NCBI RefSeq assembly: GCF_003399765.1
Contig: NZ_NFZV01000029.1
Coordinates: forward strand, 1-51,832
DNA: 51,832 bases
Source of the DNA: Alkalilimnicola ehrlichii
Lineage (GTDB): Bacteria > Pseudomonadota > Gammaproteobacteria > Nitrococcales > AK92
Direction: 5' to 3'
This document shows positions 18,032 through 27,480 of the stretch, piece by piece. Made by a program: the position numbers and the translations under genes. A model generated the notes under the pieces. The model was given only the letters and a program-made list of their open reading frames with translations, had not been told where the DNA came from and made no database searches. Within the stretch, counting starts at the first letter, position 1. The number at the start of each line of letters is the position of its first letter.

Positions 18032-19038
18032 ATGGCAACACGTCCAAGGAAAGCCCTTGGCAGAACAGTTGGGTTGCTCACCGGGCTAGCCGGAATTTGT
18101 GCCGTCGCGGCGGAACCGCCGGAGCGAGGCATACTGGTCATTAACTATGAAAACGATCTCTTTGCCGGCGAAGACCGCTATTACACAAACGGATTTCGAG
18201 CAACCTGGATCACGCCGCCACGCCCCCGCCGCGGCCGTATCGCGACAACAGCATCCGCTATCCCAGCCTTTCCGGCTCACGATACCGTACGCTACAGCTA
18301 CAGTGTAGGGCAGAATATCTATACGCCCGAAGACTTAAATAGCTCTATTCCGCCACCCGACGATAGACCTTACGCCGGTTGGCTTTATTTTAATCTCGGC
18401 GTCGGCGCCAAGACTGCGCATCGATTGGACCGTTTGCAACTGAGTCTCGGCGTTGTCGGCCCAGCCTCTCATGCGGGTAACACTCAGCGGGAAATGCATC
18501 GGCTGGCGAATGCAACACTCCCTCAAGGGTGGAACTCCGAATTACGCAACGAACCGGCCGTCATGGTGAGCTACGAACATCAATGGCGTCTGCTCAAGCT
18601 GGGACAAGATCAAGGCTGGGGCTTTGAGATGAGCCCCTCGGCATCCGCAGCAGTGGGCAACGTGTTTACCCAAGCCAACCTGGGGCTTACTTTGCGCTTT
18701 GGCGAAGCGCTCCCCTACGACTGGGGCCCCCCTCGCATAACCCCAACCTTATCCGGTTCCGGCGTCTTTACCGCTGCGGACGACTTCGGGTGGTATATCT
18801 TTGTAAGCGCTGACGGCCGAGTGGTTGCACACAATATTTTTCTTGACGGCAACACCTTCCGCGATAGCCCAAGCGTTGACAAAAAACCTTCGTGGGAGAG
18901 CTGCAAATTGGCGGTGCATTAAACATTGGGCGTTCGCTTCGGCTTAGCTACACCCATGTTCTCTCAACGCCCGAGTTCGAAACGCAGCGTGGCTCCTCGA
19001 CCCAGTTCGGCAGCATAGCGCTCTCGATCAAGCTGTAG
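18032..19038 (+). CDS. LpxR-like outer-membrane lipid A deacylase, broken near its 3' end by one missing base
   Basis: Family of lipid A 3'-O-deacylases (DUF2219), 12-stranded outer-membrane barrels. The start at 18032 gives a signal peptide (GRTVGLLTGLAGICAVAAE). The mature N-terminus has NYENDLFAGEDRYYTNGFR, whose Asn-Asp pair corresponds to the catalytic/calcium residues of Salmonella LpxR, then YAGWLYFNLG and LGVVGPASHAG with a candidate catalytic His. The frame ends early at 18922, but the next frame continues GELQIGGALNIG to SIALSIKL and a TAG at 19038, the expected barrel end. The shift lies at the A6 run 18881-18886 or the adjoining CCTTCG. The repaired length is about 335 residues. 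It would tune the lipid A surface charge and immunogenicity. Confidence 0.85.
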
Positions 19039-19070
19039 AAAGGCGCTAGGGCGGACATAGTCATGTCTTT

Positions 19071-19095
19071 GCGGGCCGGCTAGTAGCCGGCCCGC
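19071..19095. terminator. Bidirectional terminator hairpin
   Basis: A perfect 11-bp GC-rich inverted repeat (19071-19081 with 19085-19095) and 3-base loop AGT, between the convergent lpxR-like gene and the acidic periplasmic gene. The TTT just before it serves the minus strand. Confidence 0.7.
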
Positions 19096-19115
19096 CCTTA
19101 CCCTCTAGCTAAGCA

Positions 19116-19859
19116 TTAATCCTGTTCGGCTTCCGCGCGCTCCTCATCCTGCGCTTCGCGCTCGCGAGCATACTGGGCAATATCGTCCCGCGCCTGATCG
19201 ACCTCATCCCCCATGCGGGAGAACAAGTCACGGGCTTCATCGCCTGTCCATTCCGCACCGCGCGCGACATCGTCGGCGCCGTCTTTCACCGCATCGATTG
19301 CGTCACGGCTGCCCTCGTCGATCTCATGCCCTGTCCAGGCAAAGGCATGTTCTAAGTGATGCGCTGCCGCACGCAAGTAATAGCCAGCATGACGACTCTC
19401 GCCTTCGTCTTCGGCTGCCTCAGCAAGCTCATGATAACGCTCCGCCAACGCATGATTGGTTTCCGCCGCCAACGAACCCAGCTCGTTCAAATCATGCACG
19501 TCTTCATCCCGTACACGCTCGGCCAGATCCTCCAACCGGTCCGCAACCTGCCCTAACTCCTCTTCCGCCGGCCGCCCAACACGCTCCGCCTCGATTCTTA
19601 AGAATGCCGCAGCGGCTGCAATATCGTCGGCCGCTTCATCATAGTCCCGGCGCACGAACGATTCGCGAGCACGCTCTAAGGTCAAGGACGGTTGGGCCAG
19701 TACGGGCAACCACATTTCTTCGGTAATGACGAGATAACCATCCGGCGCATCCACTTCAGCCCGTTGTTCGTCATTTTCCTCTGCCTGCGTTGCCGTCATC
19801 GCAAACCCTAGAACCAGGGCAGATAAAGGCGCCAGCCAAATCCCTTTCATAGATCGCAT
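19116..19859 (-). CDS. Acidic helical periplasmic protein (YfdX-like helical layout), unknown function
   Basis: 247 residues. Signal peptide: MRSMKGIWLAPLSALVLGFAMTATQA. The mature part is strongly acidic and helical, with LERARESFVRRDYDEAADDIAAAAAFL followed by repeated Ala/Glu/Asp-rich helices, a His-containing segment AAAHHLEHAFAWTGHEI, and an end dominated by Asp and Glu. The LxxAxxAFxxxDYxxAAxDI pattern recalls YfdX or tetratricopeptide-like envelope proteins, but I cannot assign a family. AAGGAGG directly precedes the ATG at 19859. The extreme acidity would suit a periplasm exposed to high salt. It stands alone behind the lpxR-like gene terminator. Confidence 0.68.
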   Translation of the reverse strand: MRSMKGIWLAPLSALVLGFAMTATQAEENDEQRAEVDAPDGYLVITEEMWLPVLAQPSLTLERARESFVRRDYDEAADDIAAAAAFLRIEAERVGRPAEEELGQVADRLEDLAERVRDEDVHDLNELGSLAAETNHALAERYHELAEAAEDEGESRHAGYYLRAAAHHLEHAFAWTGHEIDEGSRDAIDAVKDGADDVARGAEWTGDEARDLFSRMGDEVDQARDDIAQYAREREAQDEERAEAEQD

Positions 19860-20019
19860 ACAACCTCCTTGTCCTTACCGGCGCTTGTCGGACAGGCTGC
19901 TAGAAGGTGTCCGCCAAACTTTACTCTTGCTTTCCCAACAACCTGATAACGCAGGTGTTGGGGCATAGCCAGCAGAAAACAACAAGTTGCTAAACTACTA
20001 AACCAAAACCACGGAAACG

Positions 20020-20445
20020 CTACCGAAGCATAGCTTCATGGCTGATAACCAAGCCCGTGCGCAGCAGATTGGACACCGGACAATGCGCATCGGCCTCCTG
20101 AACGGCCTTTTGAAAATCCTGCTCTCGCAAACCGGGCACGCGCCCTTCGGTTACCAAATGCACTCTGGTGATTGCTTGATTCTCCAGACTCACCGTGGCT
20201 TTCGTCGAGATTTCCTCTGGCTCATGCCCCTGCTCGCTCAAGTAAGCCGATAAGGCCATGCTAAAACACCCCGCATGAGCGGCGGCGATGAGTTCCTCAG
20301 GGTTAGTACCTTTTGCATTCTCAAAACGCGTCGCAAACGTAAAAGGCGCATCGCGTAAAACCCCGCTCGCTGCTTTGATCTCGCCTGAGCCGTGCGGCAA
20401 ATTCCCGCGCCACACTCCGGAAGACGTTCGCTCGATGGCTTTCAT
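20020..20445 (-). CDS. osmC: OsmC/Ohr family peroxiredoxin
   Basis: 141 residues; a thiol peroxidase that detoxifies organic hydroperoxides in the cytoplasm. The two catalytic cysteines are visible at about residues 60 (AAAHAGCFSMAL) and 122 (ADAHCPVSNLL). NPEELIAAAHAGCFSMALS is more typical of the OsmC than the Ohr subgroup, and the N-terminal W-R-G-N-L-P-H-G-S-G-E fits that too. GAGGGAG lies just before the ATG. It is a single gene, divergent from the ABC exporter that follows. A weak 6-bp hairpin at 19889-19913 may be its terminator. Confidence 0.9.
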   Translation of the reverse strand: MKAIERTSSGVWRGNLPHGSGEIKAASGVLRDAPFTFATRFENAKGTNPEELIAAAHAGCFSMALSAYLSEQGHEPEEISTKATVSLENQAITRVHLVTEGRVPGLREQDFQKAVQEADAHCPVSNLLRTGLVISHEAMLR

Positions 20446-20716
20446 AACTCCCTCCTCTAGACATAAAGACCGTTAACAAAGCGGAGGCAATCGCTGGAAC
20501 TTATCCGTCAACGCTCCTTAAAAGACCTGCTACGATCAGATAGGCCCTAGCAGGGCATCGTATGCAACGAATCGGCACTTCTTGCATCCAAGCGGATGCT
20601 TGGTGGCAAGATCACGGAGACACAAGCTAAATACGCCGGCATGTAGCACACTCAACATGCCGGGCATTCTGTGTTGCAATACATTATTTGTTAAACAGTG
20701 TAGGCACCGGCAACGA

Positions 20717-21697
20717 ATGTATCTCAACAACCACGCTTCTCAGGCTGGACACAGCGTACAGTCCACGCAGGCCGAAACGATTGTGCGCATAGAAGGCTTA
20801 TCGAAAGTCTACGAGTCGGGTTTTCAAGCGCTGAAAAACGTTGACCTGGAGATCCGTCGGGGCGAAATTTTCGCGTTGCTAGGCCCCAATGGGGCAGGCA
20901 AAACCACCTTGATCAGCATCATTTGCGGCTTAGTCAACCCCAGTAGCGGCACGGTGCACGTCGATGGACACCACATTCTGCACGACTACCGTGCCGCTCG
21001 CAGCAAGATCGGTTTGGTACCGCAAGAACTGACGACGGATGCGTTCGAAACCGTCTGGTCCACCGTAACGCTCAGCCGCGGACTCTTCGGGAAGCGGTCG
21101 AATCCGGCCCACATCGAAAAGGTACTCAAGGATCTTACGCTATGGGATAAGCGAAACAATAAACTGATGACCCTGTCAGGCGGCATGAAACGACGGGTAC
21201 TTATCGCGAAAGCCTTGTCTCACGAACCCCAAGTTTTGTTTCTAGACGAGCCGACCGCCGGGGTAGACGTCGAGCTTCGGCGCGACATGTGGAATGTCGT
21301 CGCAGCGCTGCGGGCCAGCGGCGTCACCATCATTTTAACAACGCACTATATCGAAGAAGCCGAAGAAATGGCCGATCGAGTCGGCGTTATCAATAACGGC
21401 GAGATAGTGCTGGTTGAAGGGAAAAACGAGCTTATGCGTAAGCTCGGCAGCAAGCAACTGACTTTGCACTTACCCGAGAAGCTTAGCCAGCTACCCCCGC
21501 ACCTTGCTCAGCATCAGTTGGAAATCGCGGACGACGGGCACGAGTTAGTCTACACCTACGATGCACAGGGGGAAGATGCCGGTATAGCCAATTTACTGGC
21601 CGACTTAAACCAAGCCGGAATCCACTTCACCGATTTACAGACCAGGCAGAGTTCCTTGGAAGAGATCTTCGTTAACCTGGTAAAGGAACGTTCATGA
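20717..21697 (+). CDS. ABC transporter ATP-binding protein (YadG-like)
   Basis: 326 residues from the ATG at 20717; an in-frame opening further upstream is not conserved. Nucleotide-binding domain with Walker [11 protein letters not shown]-loop [13 protein letters not shown], signature LSGGMKRR, Walker [13 protein letters not shown] and H-loop [12 protein letters not shown]. After the NBD a C-terminal extension (about 240-326) ends in [11 protein letters not shown], usual for ABC-2 type exporters. Its permease overlaps it by four bases (ATGA). Together they match the YadG/YadH family of E. coli, whose substrate is unknown. The upstream 270 bases separate it from the divergent osmC gene. Confidence 0.9.
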   Translation: MYLNNHASQAGHSVQSTQAETIVRIEGLSKVYESGFQALKNVDLEIRRGEIFALLGPNGAGKTTLISIICGLVNPSSGTVHVDGHHILHDYRAARSKIGLVPQELTTDAFETVWSTVTLSRGLFGKRSNPAHIEKVLKDLTLWDKRNNKLMTLSGGMKRRVLIAKALSHEPQVLFLDEPTAGVDVELRRDMWNVVAALRASGVTIILTTHYIEEAEEMADRVGVINNGEIVLVEGKNELMRKLGSKQLTLHLPEKLSQLPPHLAQHQLEIADDGHELVYTYDAQGEDAGIANLLADLNQAGIHFTDLQTRQSSLEEIFVNLVKERS

Positions 21698-22454
21698 ACC
21701 TTTATGCGGTTCGCGCAATTTATAAGTTCGAAATGGCGCGTACCCGGCGCACTCTGCTGCAAAGCATCGTCTCGCCGGTCATCACCACCTCCCTCTACTT
21801 TTTAGTATTCGGCGCTGCCATCGGTTCTCGGATTCAGGAGATCGGCGGTGTCAGCTACGGTGCCTTCATTGTTCCGGGGCTGATCATGCTGATGCTGCTC
21901 ACGCAAAGCGTGTCGAACGCCTCGTTTGCTATTTTTTCCCAAAGTTCTCTGGCACCATCTACGAAATTCTATCGGCCCCAGTATCCCCGTTCGAGATCGT
22001 GCTGGGCTACGTCGGAGCCGCCGCAACCAAGGCAATGATCCTGGGGTTATTGATTCTAATAACCGCCAGATTCTTCGTATCCTTCGATATTCTCCATCCA
22101 TTCTGGATGCTCGCATTCCTCGTTCTGACGGCGATCAGCTTCAGCTTGCTAGGTTTTATCATTGGAATATGGGCCGATAATTTCGAGAAACTTCAACTGG
22201 TTCCACTCCTTATCATCACCCCGCTGACCTTTTTAGGCGGCACGTTCTACTCCATCGACATGCTCCCCCCGGCCTGGCAAACGGTTACGCTGTTTAACCC
22301 GGTCCTCTATCTGATCAGCGGCTTCCGCTGGAGCTTCTACGGAATTGCCGACGTCAACGTCGCCATTAGTCTGACCATGATCCTAAGCTTCCTGATCGTT
22401 TGCCTTGCCATCATAGCTTGGATATTCAAAAGCGGTTACCGCCTGAAGAGTTAA
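21694..22454 (+). CDS. ABC-2 type transporter permease (YadH-like), broken by one missing base
   Basis: Starts in ATGA overlap with the ATPase gene. The first frame gives [20 protein letters not shown], a membrane helix and [19 protein letters not shown]. It is then lost at a T6 run (21932-21937). With one more T the sequence reads [20 protein letters not shown] and continues through [10 protein letters not shown] to SGYRLKS at 22454. The repaired length is about 253 residues with six membrane helices, normal for YadH. The [11 protein letters not shown] segment and [15 protein letters not shown] are family hallmarks. Uncorrected, the gene would appear as two fragments of 114 and about 151 residues. 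A 12-bp hairpin follows. Confidence 0.88.
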
Positions 22455-22469
22455 GCAAACTCAGAACGA

Positions 22470-22517
22470 CGGCGCCTTGCCTACTGTAGGGGTTACCCAG
22501 ATGAGCAAGGCGCCGTT
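22470..22517 (+). terminator. Hairpin after the ABC exporter operon
   Basis: 12-bp perfect inverted repeat ACGGCGCCTTGC / GCAAGGCGCCGT (22470-22481 with 22506-22517) with a 24-base loop, no T-run. Probable terminator. Confidence 0.5.
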
Positions 22518-22604
22518 GCGCCGAAAATAGCCGCACTCCGCTACTGCCGAACCGATTTCTTCTGACATCTTTGCAAAACTAGTCTATCCTTGGCAGCAGA
22601 AACG

Positions 22605-22622
22605 GGAATGAACATTCATTCC
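22605..22622. promoter_or_regulatory. Palindromic TetR-type operator
   Basis: GGAATGAACATTCATTCC: 7-bp perfect arms around a 4-base centre, 81 bases before the tetR start. It closely resembles the Bm3R1 operator of Bacillus megaterium (CGGAATGAACGTTCATTCCG), a TetR-family site, so autoregulation by the next gene is likely. Confidence 0.6.
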
Positions 22623-22702
22623 TATTGAGGCCGAGTTAGCTAAACCCAGCCATTAGGGCAATCTTCATCCAATGCCCTACGAACCACAGACAGACAAGCA
22701 GC

Positions 22703-23305
22703 ATGAGCACACAGAGCAAGACTCAGTCCGCCAAAGTATCCGCCAAACGCGAGGCTATTTTAACCGCCGCTTTAGAAACCTTTGCAGAACGCGGGGTCAA
22801 CGGAGTCGCCGTACCTGAGATCGCAACCCATGCCAAGGTTGGGACGGGCACGATCTATCGCTACTTTCCAAGCAAAGAAGCACTGGTCAATGCGCTTTTC
22901 ATGCAGGAGAAAAGCGCACTCGCCGAGCGGCTATCGGAAAGCATGGAAGTGTACACCGCACCGAAAGCGATGTTTGACGAATTTTGGCGACGTCTAGTCG
23001 CCTTTGCACGCCAACGCCCCCAAGCTTTCCGCTTTCTGGAGCTGCAAGACCACCTGCCTTATCTCGACAAGGAAAGCCGTGCCCTGGAGCGCCGCCTTCT
23101 CGTACCGATAGCCAAACACCAAAAGCGGCTGCAAGAACAAGGCGTATTCCGCGACGACATACGAGTAGAGGTGCTGATGGCACTCATATGGGGTGCCTTC
23201 GTGAATCTCTTTAAAGCCGAACGAGGAGGCTATCTCACCCTGAGCGAGGACGACATTAGCGCCGCCCGAGATGCTTGCTGGCAGCTGTGCACAAGACAAG
23301 CGTAA
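22703..23305 (+). CDS. TetR/AcrR family transcriptional regulator
   Basis: 200 residues. The N-terminal HTH is typical: REAILTAALETFAERGVNGVAVPEIATHAKVGTGTIYRYFPSKEALV. The C-terminal ligand domain holds FRFLELQDHLPYLD and a buried ALIWGAFVNLFKAERGGYL helix. A matching palindrome lies 81 bases upstream, suggesting autorepression. The nearest downstream gene is a BASS transporter 170 bases away on the same strand, possibly its regulated partner. Fatty-acid-like or aromatic effectors are common in this group but cannot be told from sequence. Confidence 0.9.
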   Translation: MSTQSKTQSAKVSAKREAILTAALETFAERGVNGVAVPEIATHAKVGTGTIYRYFPSKEALVNALFMQEKSALAERLSESMEVYTAPKAMFDEFWRRLVAFARQRPQAFRFLELQDHLPYLDKESRALERRLLVPIAKHQKRLQEQGVFRDDIRVEVLMALIWGAFVNLFKAERGGYLTLSEDDISAARDACWQLCTRQA

Positions 23306-23475
23306 CGGTAACCGCAGGCGGGACGAAGTGCCCGCCATAGAGATGTCGTGACTTGGGGGCGGGAGATTGCCGAGCGCCAGCGGCTTGGCGCCGAGGTAAA
23401 GCTCGCCCCGGGTCCATCAAGAATAACGAACTACTGGAAGTTAATAATAACCGACTATAATCCGGAGGAGAATCA

Positions 23476-24426
23476 ATGGGTGACCCAGTCAACATCCTGC
23501 TGGACATTATCCTGCCGCTAACGCTGATTCTGATCATGTTCGGCATGGGCATGACCTTAACGCCGAAGGATTTTATTCGCCTAAAGGAATACCCTCGCGC
23601 TATCTTCGCCGGCCTCGGCGGTCAACTTCTCTTACTGCCCATCGTCGGGGCTGCGTTGGCTGTTCTCTGGAACCTGAGCCCCGAGCTAGCCGTCGGCTTA
23701 ATAATTCTAGCGGCATGTCCGGGCGGCACCACGTCTAACCTCATCTCGCACCTGGCACATGGCGACCGGCCGCTGTCCATCACGTTAACGGCCGTTAACA
23801 GTTGCATCGTCGTATTTACCATTCCCTTATTTGCCGCTTTAGCTATCGGTTACTTTGCCGATGGCGGTACCGCCGGGGTTCCGGTGCCGGTTGCGGAAGT
23901 CATGGGCGGTGTCTTTATTTTCACGATTGTTCCTGTCGGCTTGGGCATGATCGTGAGATCGATTGCGCCCCGGTTTTCAACGCGGATCGGCCCCCTCTAC
24001 GACCGTTTCGCTGCCCTATCCTTCTTGCTCATCGTGCTGATTATCCTATGGACAACCCGTCAGGATCTCTTCGCCATGCTGCCGGCAGTCGGGAGTGTCA
24101 CCATTGCCCTGAGCCTCATTATGACCGGGCTTGGTTTGTTCTTAGGCTTTATCCTTGCGCTAAAACTCCGCCAAGCGCTAACCATCGGCATTGAAGTCGG
24201 GATTCAAAATACCGTACTTGGGATGGCAGTTGCGGGCTTGCTGACCGGGGTTGGCGGTCTCAACGGTATGGTTATGATGATCCCCTCGGCATTATACGGT
24301 TTGATTATGTTCGCGCCGGCCATCGCGCTGATTGCGTTCGGCCGCCGCCGTTTAAGCTCGCCTTTAGCGGAACCAAAAACTAGCGAGCACCCCTCTCGCA
24401 CCCCCCAACAACAGCCGTCGAGCTAA
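23476..24426 (+). CDS. Bile acid:sodium symporter (BASS) family transporter, second copy
   Basis: 316 residues, hydrophobic throughout. BASS signatures: MFGMGMTLTPKDFIRLKEYPR, LAACPGGTTSNLISHLAHGD (the crossover cation/substrate site) and IGIEVGIQNTVLGMAVAGLL. The C-terminal 30 residues are hydrophilic (Pro/Ser/Gln-rich). GGAGGAG lies seven bases before the ATG. It is only a distant relative of the BASS protein at 12482, so the two probably carry different substrates. Located after a TetR regulator; a hairpin terminator follows. Confidence 0.9.
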   Translation: MGDPVNILLDIILPLTLILIMFGMGMTLTPKDFIRLKEYPRAIFAGLGGQLLLLPIVGAALAVLWNLSPELAVGLIILAACPGGTTSNLISHLAHGDRPLSITLTAVNSCIVVFTIPLFAALAIGYFADGGTAGVPVPVAEVMGGVFIFTIVPVGLGMIVRSIAPRFSTRIGPLYDRFAALSFLLIVLIILWTTRQDLFAMLPAVGSVTIALSLIMTGLGLFLGFILALKLRQALTIGIEVGIQNTVLGMAVAGLLTGVGGLNGMVMMIPSALYGLIMFAPAIALIAFGRRRLSSPLAEPKTSEHPSRTPQQQPSS

Positions 24427-24442
24427 CGTATCCACACACCTT

Positions 24443-24468
24443 GACGACCTCCCCAGGCGGAGGTCGTC
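24443..24468 (+). terminator. Terminator hairpin after the second BASS gene
   Basis: Perfect 10-bp inverted repeat GACGACCTCC / GGAGGTCGTC (24443-24452 with 24459-24468), 6-base loop, 17 bases after the stop. Confidence 0.6.
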
Positions 24469-24588
24469 CGCCAAACAATTGATCTACTTTCTTGTTTAAT
24501 TATCCAGATATTTTCCGCTATTAAGTTATTTTTTAGTTGCTAATCTATATGCCTGTCGCTTTCAGTTCGCAACAGGAGATCACGTAAA

Positions 24589-25194
24589 ATGGCGAAAGTA
24601 CTTGTGCTCTACTACAGCTTCTACGGCCACATTGAGAAAATGGCACAAGCCGTCGCGGATGGGGTGCGCGAAGTCCCCGGCGCCGAAGTCGTCGTTAAAC
24701 GCGTACCGGAGACTATTCCCGCCGACATTCTCAAAGAAGCGGGAGCCAAAACCGAGCAAGCGGCTCCGGTTGCGGACGTCAACGAATTGCCCGACTACGA
24801 TGCCATCATCTTCGGAACGCCGACCCGGTTCGGAAACGCCGTCGCTCAGATGCGCAACTTCCTGGACCAAACCGGCGGGCTGTGGGCCGAAGGCAAATTG
24901 ATCGGGAAAGTCGGTAGCGTTTTCACGGCAACGGCCAGTCAACACGGCGGTCAGGAAAGCACCTTGTTAACCTTCCACCCCACTCTGCTCCACCACGGTA
25001 TGGTAGTCGTCGGCCTACCTTATAGCTGCCAGGAGCAGCTTGGCCTAGATGAAATTAAAGGCGGCAGCCCCTATGGCGCCGGCACGATCACCGGAGGTCA
25101 AGGCGAACGCATGGCCAGCGAGCAAGAAATCGCTATGGCGCGCTTCCAAGGTCGCCACGTCGCGGAGATTGCGAGCAAACTGGCCGCTAAGTAA
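24589..25194 (+). CDS. wrbA: NAD(P)H:quinone oxidoreductase type IV (WrbA)
   Basis: 201-residue flavodoxin-like FMN enzyme that reduces quinones by two electrons, protecting against redox cycling. Motifs: [20 protein letters not shown] (FMN phosphate loop), [45 protein letters not shown] and [17 protein letters not shown], all diagnostic of WrbA. AACAGGAGATCACGTAAA precedes the ATG. The upstream 100 bases are unusually AT-rich (24480-24560), a likely promoter. It is convergent with a pirin gene over a perfect palindrome. Confidence 0.96.
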   Translation: MAKVLVLYYSFYGHIEKMAQAVADGVREVPGAEVVVKRVPETIPADILKEAGAKTEQAAPVADVNELPDYDAIIFGTPTRFGNAVAQMRNFLDQTGGLWAEGKLIGKVGSVFTATASQHGGQESTLLTFHPTLLHHGMVVVGLPYSCQEQLGLDEIKGGSPYGAGTITGGQGERMASEQEIAMARFQGRHVAEIASKLAAK

Positions 25195-25238
25195 GCGGCC
25201 AGTGGCCCTTGCATGGCTCTTAGCGCGCTCAATAGATC

Positions 25239-25262
25239 GCAACGCCGCCATGGCGGCGTTGC
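25239..25262. terminator. Perfect 24-bp palindrome, bidirectional terminator
   Basis: A perfect palindrome centred on CCATGG with arms GCAACGCCGCCA and its complement, lying between the convergent wrbA and pirin genes. Confidence 0.6.
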
Positions 25263-25289
25263 ATCTCTTGCGTGCCACCCGGCTCTTAC

Positions 25290-26234
25290 TCAAGGATAAT
25301 TCACCGTAGTAGCTTGCTTATCCCCAGGCAATGCCAAACGCTCGGTTTCCTCCGCAACCCGAGGGAAACGCCCCGCCTTCCAATCTCCCTTCGCCTGTTC
25401 GATACGCGACTTTGAGCTAGAGACAAAATTCCACCAAATATGACGTTGCTCCGGAAAAGCTTGCCCTCCTAATAGGAGTAATCGCGCGTCGCCCTCCAGC
25501 GCCTGCAATGTGACGCTAATTTGGGGTTTGAGCACCAGCAAGTGCCCACTTTCGTACACTTTCCCATCAGGTAAAACAAGTTTGCCTTCCACTAGATAGA
25601 TAGCCTGCTCCTCATGCTCTGGAGGAACGTCGTAGCGTGCATCCACAGCTAAAGCAATATCGGCATACACACTATCGGAGCAGGTTCTCGCTGGCGATCT
25701 CAGTCCTTGCCACGACCCGGCGATCAGACGCAAGCGCATCCCCGACTGTTCATAGACCGGCAGCGCCCCCACAGCGTAATGCGCAAACGCCGGCTCGCTT
25801 TCCTCATACGCCCTCGGCAACGCTACCCAGGCTTGAATACCGAACAGTCGATGCTCCACCCGCCGCAGCGATGCCGGCGTCCGCTCAGAATGCGCAATCC
25901 CTCGCCCGGCGCTCATCCAATTCAACTCTCCGGGCTTAATCGTCTGCACCGTTCCCAGACTATCCCGATGCACCAACTCGCCATCGAAGAGATAGGTTAC
26001 TGTCGCCAAACCTATATGAGGGTGGGGCAATACGTCCAAGCCCTGACCGGGCTGTATGATCGTCGGCCCCATTTGATCAAGAAAGACGAAGGGTCCGACC
26101 ATCCTGCGCTTACGCGACGGCAATAGCCTACTAACCTGGAATCCACCGCCTAAATCGCTCTGCCTCGGCGCAATAACCGTATCGACATATCGGCTGTCAG
26201 ATGGCGAGGTAGCGGACACGGAGCGACGACTCAT
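25290..26234 (-). CDS. Pirin family protein
   Basis: 314 residues, bicupin. N-terminal cupin motif with metal ligands: FVFLDQMGP, LPHPHIGLATVTYLFDGELVHRDSLG, and LNWMSAGRGIAHSERTP, all diagnostic of pirins. The C-terminal cupin ends with LLLLGGQAFPEQRHIWWNFVSSS. Bacterial pirins include quercetin dioxygenases and regulators of pyruvate metabolism; the role here is unknown. It is divergent from a LysR regulator with 172 bases between them, a common arrangement in proteobacteria, where the LysR protein controls the pirin gene. wrbA is convergent on the other side. Confidence 0.93.
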   Translation of the reverse strand: MSRRSVSATSPSDSRYVDTVIAPRQSDLGGGFQVSRLLPSRKRRMVGPFVFLDQMGPTIIQPGQGLDVLPHPHIGLATVTYLFDGELVHRDSLGTVQTIKPGELNWMSAGRGIAHSERTPASLRRVEHRLFGIQAWVALPRAYEESEPAFAHYAVGALPVYEQSGMRLRLIAGSWQGLRSPARTCSDSVYADIALAVDARYDVPPEHEEQAIYLVEGKLVLPDGKVYESGHLLVLKPQISVTLQALEGDARLLLLGGQAFPEQRHIWWNFVSSSKSRIEQAKGDWKAGRFPRVAEETERLALPGDKQATTVNYP

Positions 26235-26406
26235 AGACTCTACTCCTTATCGAGAGACGCGAAACGATTCATCCGTTCTGCTGACGGCGCCGGCAGCTGA
26301 ACGGCGGAACGGCACGCTGCCTTATCAAGCCCGGCTACCACTCAGCGTGCGGATGGCTCTCTGTTAGAATACACACATACTCCTTCGAACAAGGTCGACA
26401 TACGCG

Positions 26407-27329
26407 ATGGCCAGCCATATCCCCCGAATCACCCTTGAGCAGTGGGCGGTGCTACAAGCAATCGCCGACGAGGGAAGCTTCGCCAAAGCGGCTGACGCGC
26501 TTAATAAGAGTCAATCATCCATCAGCTATACGGTCAAAATCCTGCAAGACCAGCTACCGGTCGAAGTATTAGCTAGCCAAGGACGTCGAACCGTACTAAC
26601 CGAAGCCGGGCACGCCCTCTTAAGGCGTGCTCGGGCATTGCTTGAAGAAGCGCATCATCTGGAAAGCTTCGCTGCCAAACTTGGCGAAGGCTGGGAATCC
26701 GAAGTGCGGTTAGCCGTGGATATCGTTTTCCCCGAGTCGCTATTAATACAAGCGATGGCGGAGTTCGCACCGCAAAGCCTCGGCTGCAGAGTGCAGCTTA
26801 TCGAAGCGGTTCTCTCCGGTACCCAAGAGGCGATTTTCAACCAACAGGCTGACCTTGCCATCACGCATAGGATTCCACCGGGCCATCTTGGCGAGCCCCT
26901 GCTAGCCGTCGCCTTCACCGCTGTCGCGCACCCCGACCATCCCTTACACCACCTCGGCCGCCCCGTCACCGAAAGAGACTTACAGCTGCACCGGCAAATG
27001 GTCGTCCGCGATTCCGGCTCGAAGCGTAAAGAAGATGCCGGCACCTTGGTTGCCGAGCAACGCTGGACCGTCTCGCAGCTTCGCACGTCAATCCAATTCG
27101 TCAAACAGGGCTTTGGCTTTGCCTGGCTACCCAGAGCTTACATTGAACAAGAATTAGCCAATGGCACATTAAAACCGCTGCCTCTGATTGCCGCGCCGAT
27201 CGCAGCGACAATCTCTATCTCGTCTTTACAGCCCGCGACGGCGCCGGCCCGGCAACGCGAGCGCTGGCGGACGCGCTGCGGCTCGTCTGCCAAAAAGAGG
27301 CTGCCGCTAAAACACTATATTCACGCTAA
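26407..27329 (+). CDS. LysR family transcriptional regulator, frame broken by one missing base
   Basis: N-terminal winged HTH: LEQWAVLQAIADEGSFAKAADALNKSQSSISYTVKILQ, then a substrate-binding domain with SEVRLAVDIVFPESLL and GTQEAIFNQQADLAI. The frame is lost just after GTLKPLPLI (about 27184-27201). One frame over, the usual LysR end appears: SDNLYLVFTARDGAGPATRA, then LADALRLVCQKEAA and a TAA at 27329. So the gene is 307 residues when one base is restored, and the apparent 699-residue fusion with the downstream ketosynthase is false. It is divergent from the pirin gene and upstream of a KAS III-like gene on the same strand; either may be its target. Confidence 0.86.
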
Positions 27330-27480
27330 CAAAGCCAAGGCTATACAACCGCAACGTTATCGCTTAGGTTTAGTTGCTCCAGCGTCGAACGCCTCAAGTA
27401 CCGCGTTGTACATCCGACTCGACTCAAAAAGTCGCCTGCGCGCCGGATCGGACGACAATAGCGACAACCAAGGAACTGGA

